Shown here one piece after another: positions 62,901-64,000 of a stretch of DNA of 64,000 nt (its first letter is position 1; every line of letters begins with the position of its first letter). Under the pieces are notes generated by a model. The model searched no databases and was not told the origin of the DNA. It saw nothing but the letters and a program-made list of their open reading frames with translations. Origin of the DNA: Rhabdornis inornatus. Lineage: Eukaryota > Chordata > Aves > Passeriformes > Rhabdornithidae. The position numbers were made by a program, and so were the translations under genes. The stretch is from contig VWZS01003937.1 in the NCBI GenBank assembly GCA_013397075.1, positions 313,980 to 377,979 on the forward strand, read 5' to 3'.

Positions 62901-64000
62901 TTGCCGATGCCAATAAACCCATCTGTTTTATTAACTAACCACAGTCTCTGGAGTGTTTCTCACTGGCTGAGGCATGAGCAGCCCTTTCTGCTGTCTCCAG
63001 TGCTGTGTGTCAGCCCAGGGAACAATGGGAGGGAACCCAGGAGGTCGCTGGCAGGAAGTGCTGCTTCCCCTGGATAATTAACCAGCTGGGAGACTGAGGA
63101 ATGAAGATAGCACATAAGACACACACAGTACAAACTGCTAAAACAATAAACAAACAAACCAACGATCATCACTTCCTTTTCTTATATTGTTAAGGCTGCT
63201 TCCTTAACTCAGGTTGCCCCAAACCCACCCCTCAAAAAGAAGCCTTTTAGGCTCATAAATTCTTAACCTCTTCACTGCCAGTTCTTGCTGAAGGCACAAA
63301 TCAATTTTTGCCAAGGTGATGGCCAGCACAGGGTCTGTGGCTTCTCCCTGGAGCTTGCTGGATAAATTGGAGATTCCGGTTTCTGAAAGTGATGAAAGCA
63401 CTTTTATCAAAAATTCAATGAAGAGACACTTAGCTTGGCCATAAGGCTGCATGGTTGTAACACCCTCGTACCAGGGCTGCTCCTCCTGTAGGTATCAGCT
63501 TCCAGATCAGCAGGTGCCACAGTCTACCTCTGAAGGGGTTAATTTCCAGAGAAGCTGGCCACAGAGCCAAGACGTGGAGGAAATCTGGAACAGGGCTTTG
63601 TGTCTCCAACCCAGTTTTCATATCAAGCCATCCTCTGATGTGTTTCGCCATCTCTGTTGGAGGGAGGTCAGCTGCACAGCCAGTGCTTGCTATCATCTAC
63701 GCTGGTGAGCATCCAATTGCACACTTCCACTGAGATCCTCTCCTCTGTCTCCAGGTAGACTTATTTGCACGGTTTTTTCCCCCATCCGAACCATTATTTG
63801 GAGAAGTTGCTGTTTTGTTTTTTCTGACCTGCTAACACCAGAATTATGAAAGCAGAAATCGGGCAGTGGCAATGCCAATCCCTGTCTCCCTCCAGCTAGT
63901 TTTTCCAGATGTCTCATTGAAGAGCAGTCAGAGATTGTTTTTGTGCAGAGTGTCATGTGTTTATTTATCCCATGGAGGCCAGTGCTGAGGTGACTATGTA
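59901..64000. other. intergenic, candidate regulatory blocks, no gene seen
   Basis: Two AT-rich blocks, about 60030-60340 and 60460-60860, carry SOX- and forkhead-type motifs. AT-rich patches near 61130-61290, 61600-61760 and 62300-62420 are similar in character. A G9 run lies at 59999-60007. The frames on both strands up to 64000 are short and unrelated to known proteins. Confidence 0.55.
60072..60083. promoter_or_regulatory. overlapping SOX and forkhead motifs
   Basis: AACAATG (60072-60078) is a SOX-type site and overlaps TGTTTAT (60077-60083), a forkhead-type site. Further SOX-type AACAAT and an inverted CAATATT/AATATTG pair (60516-60522, 60544-60550) lie about 450 bases on. Confidence 0.25.

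Overview
The window looks like bird genomic DNA. It holds one recognisable gene end and then about 58-61 kb with no gene I can support. Bases 1-34 contain the 3' splice site and last codons of QKI (Quaking, a STAR-family KH RNA-binding protein), isoform QKI-5. The exon starts at 18 and completes the tail Ala-Ala-Thr-Gly-Asn-stop, the known QKI-5 C-terminus. Bird is inferred from CR1 LINE fragments with the ATTCTATGATTC-type 3' end together with very sparse interspersed repeats. A non-avian sauropsid cannot be excluded, and I cannot name the species.

Layout. 1-17: end of the last QKI intron. 18-34: end of the coding sequence. 35 to about 3260: AT-rich QKI-5 3'UTR, with overlapping AATAAA signals at 3225-3238, QKI recognition motifs, and seed matches for miR-214, miR-375 and the miR-200b/c family, all reported regulators of QKI. 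3262 to about 6400: AT-rich sequence with further AATAAA hexamers and Pumilio-type motifs, possibly a longer 3'UTR produced by tandem polyadenylation. 6400-64000: intergenic DNA. It contains two clear CR1 fragments (about 10595-10841 and 19766-20541), a possible third, a few low-complexity tracts, and several AT-rich blocks with homeodomain-, POU-, forkhead- or SOX-type motifs that could be conserved non-coding elements.

No second protein-coding gene, tRNA, rRNA, CRISPR array or intact mobile element was found. Open frames of up to 217 codons exist beyond QKI, but none resembles a family I know and their number is about what chance gives in 64 kb. This fits the gene desert that, from memory, lies 3' of QKI in mammals.

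The coherent biology is at the left end. The QKI-5 mRNA appears to carry sites for its own product, at the stop codon and on both sides of the main poly(A) signal, plus a microRNA control region. I found no clear evidence of an undescribed system. The best leads are the self-site arrangement and a few candidate enhancer blocks between 41 and 51 kb.
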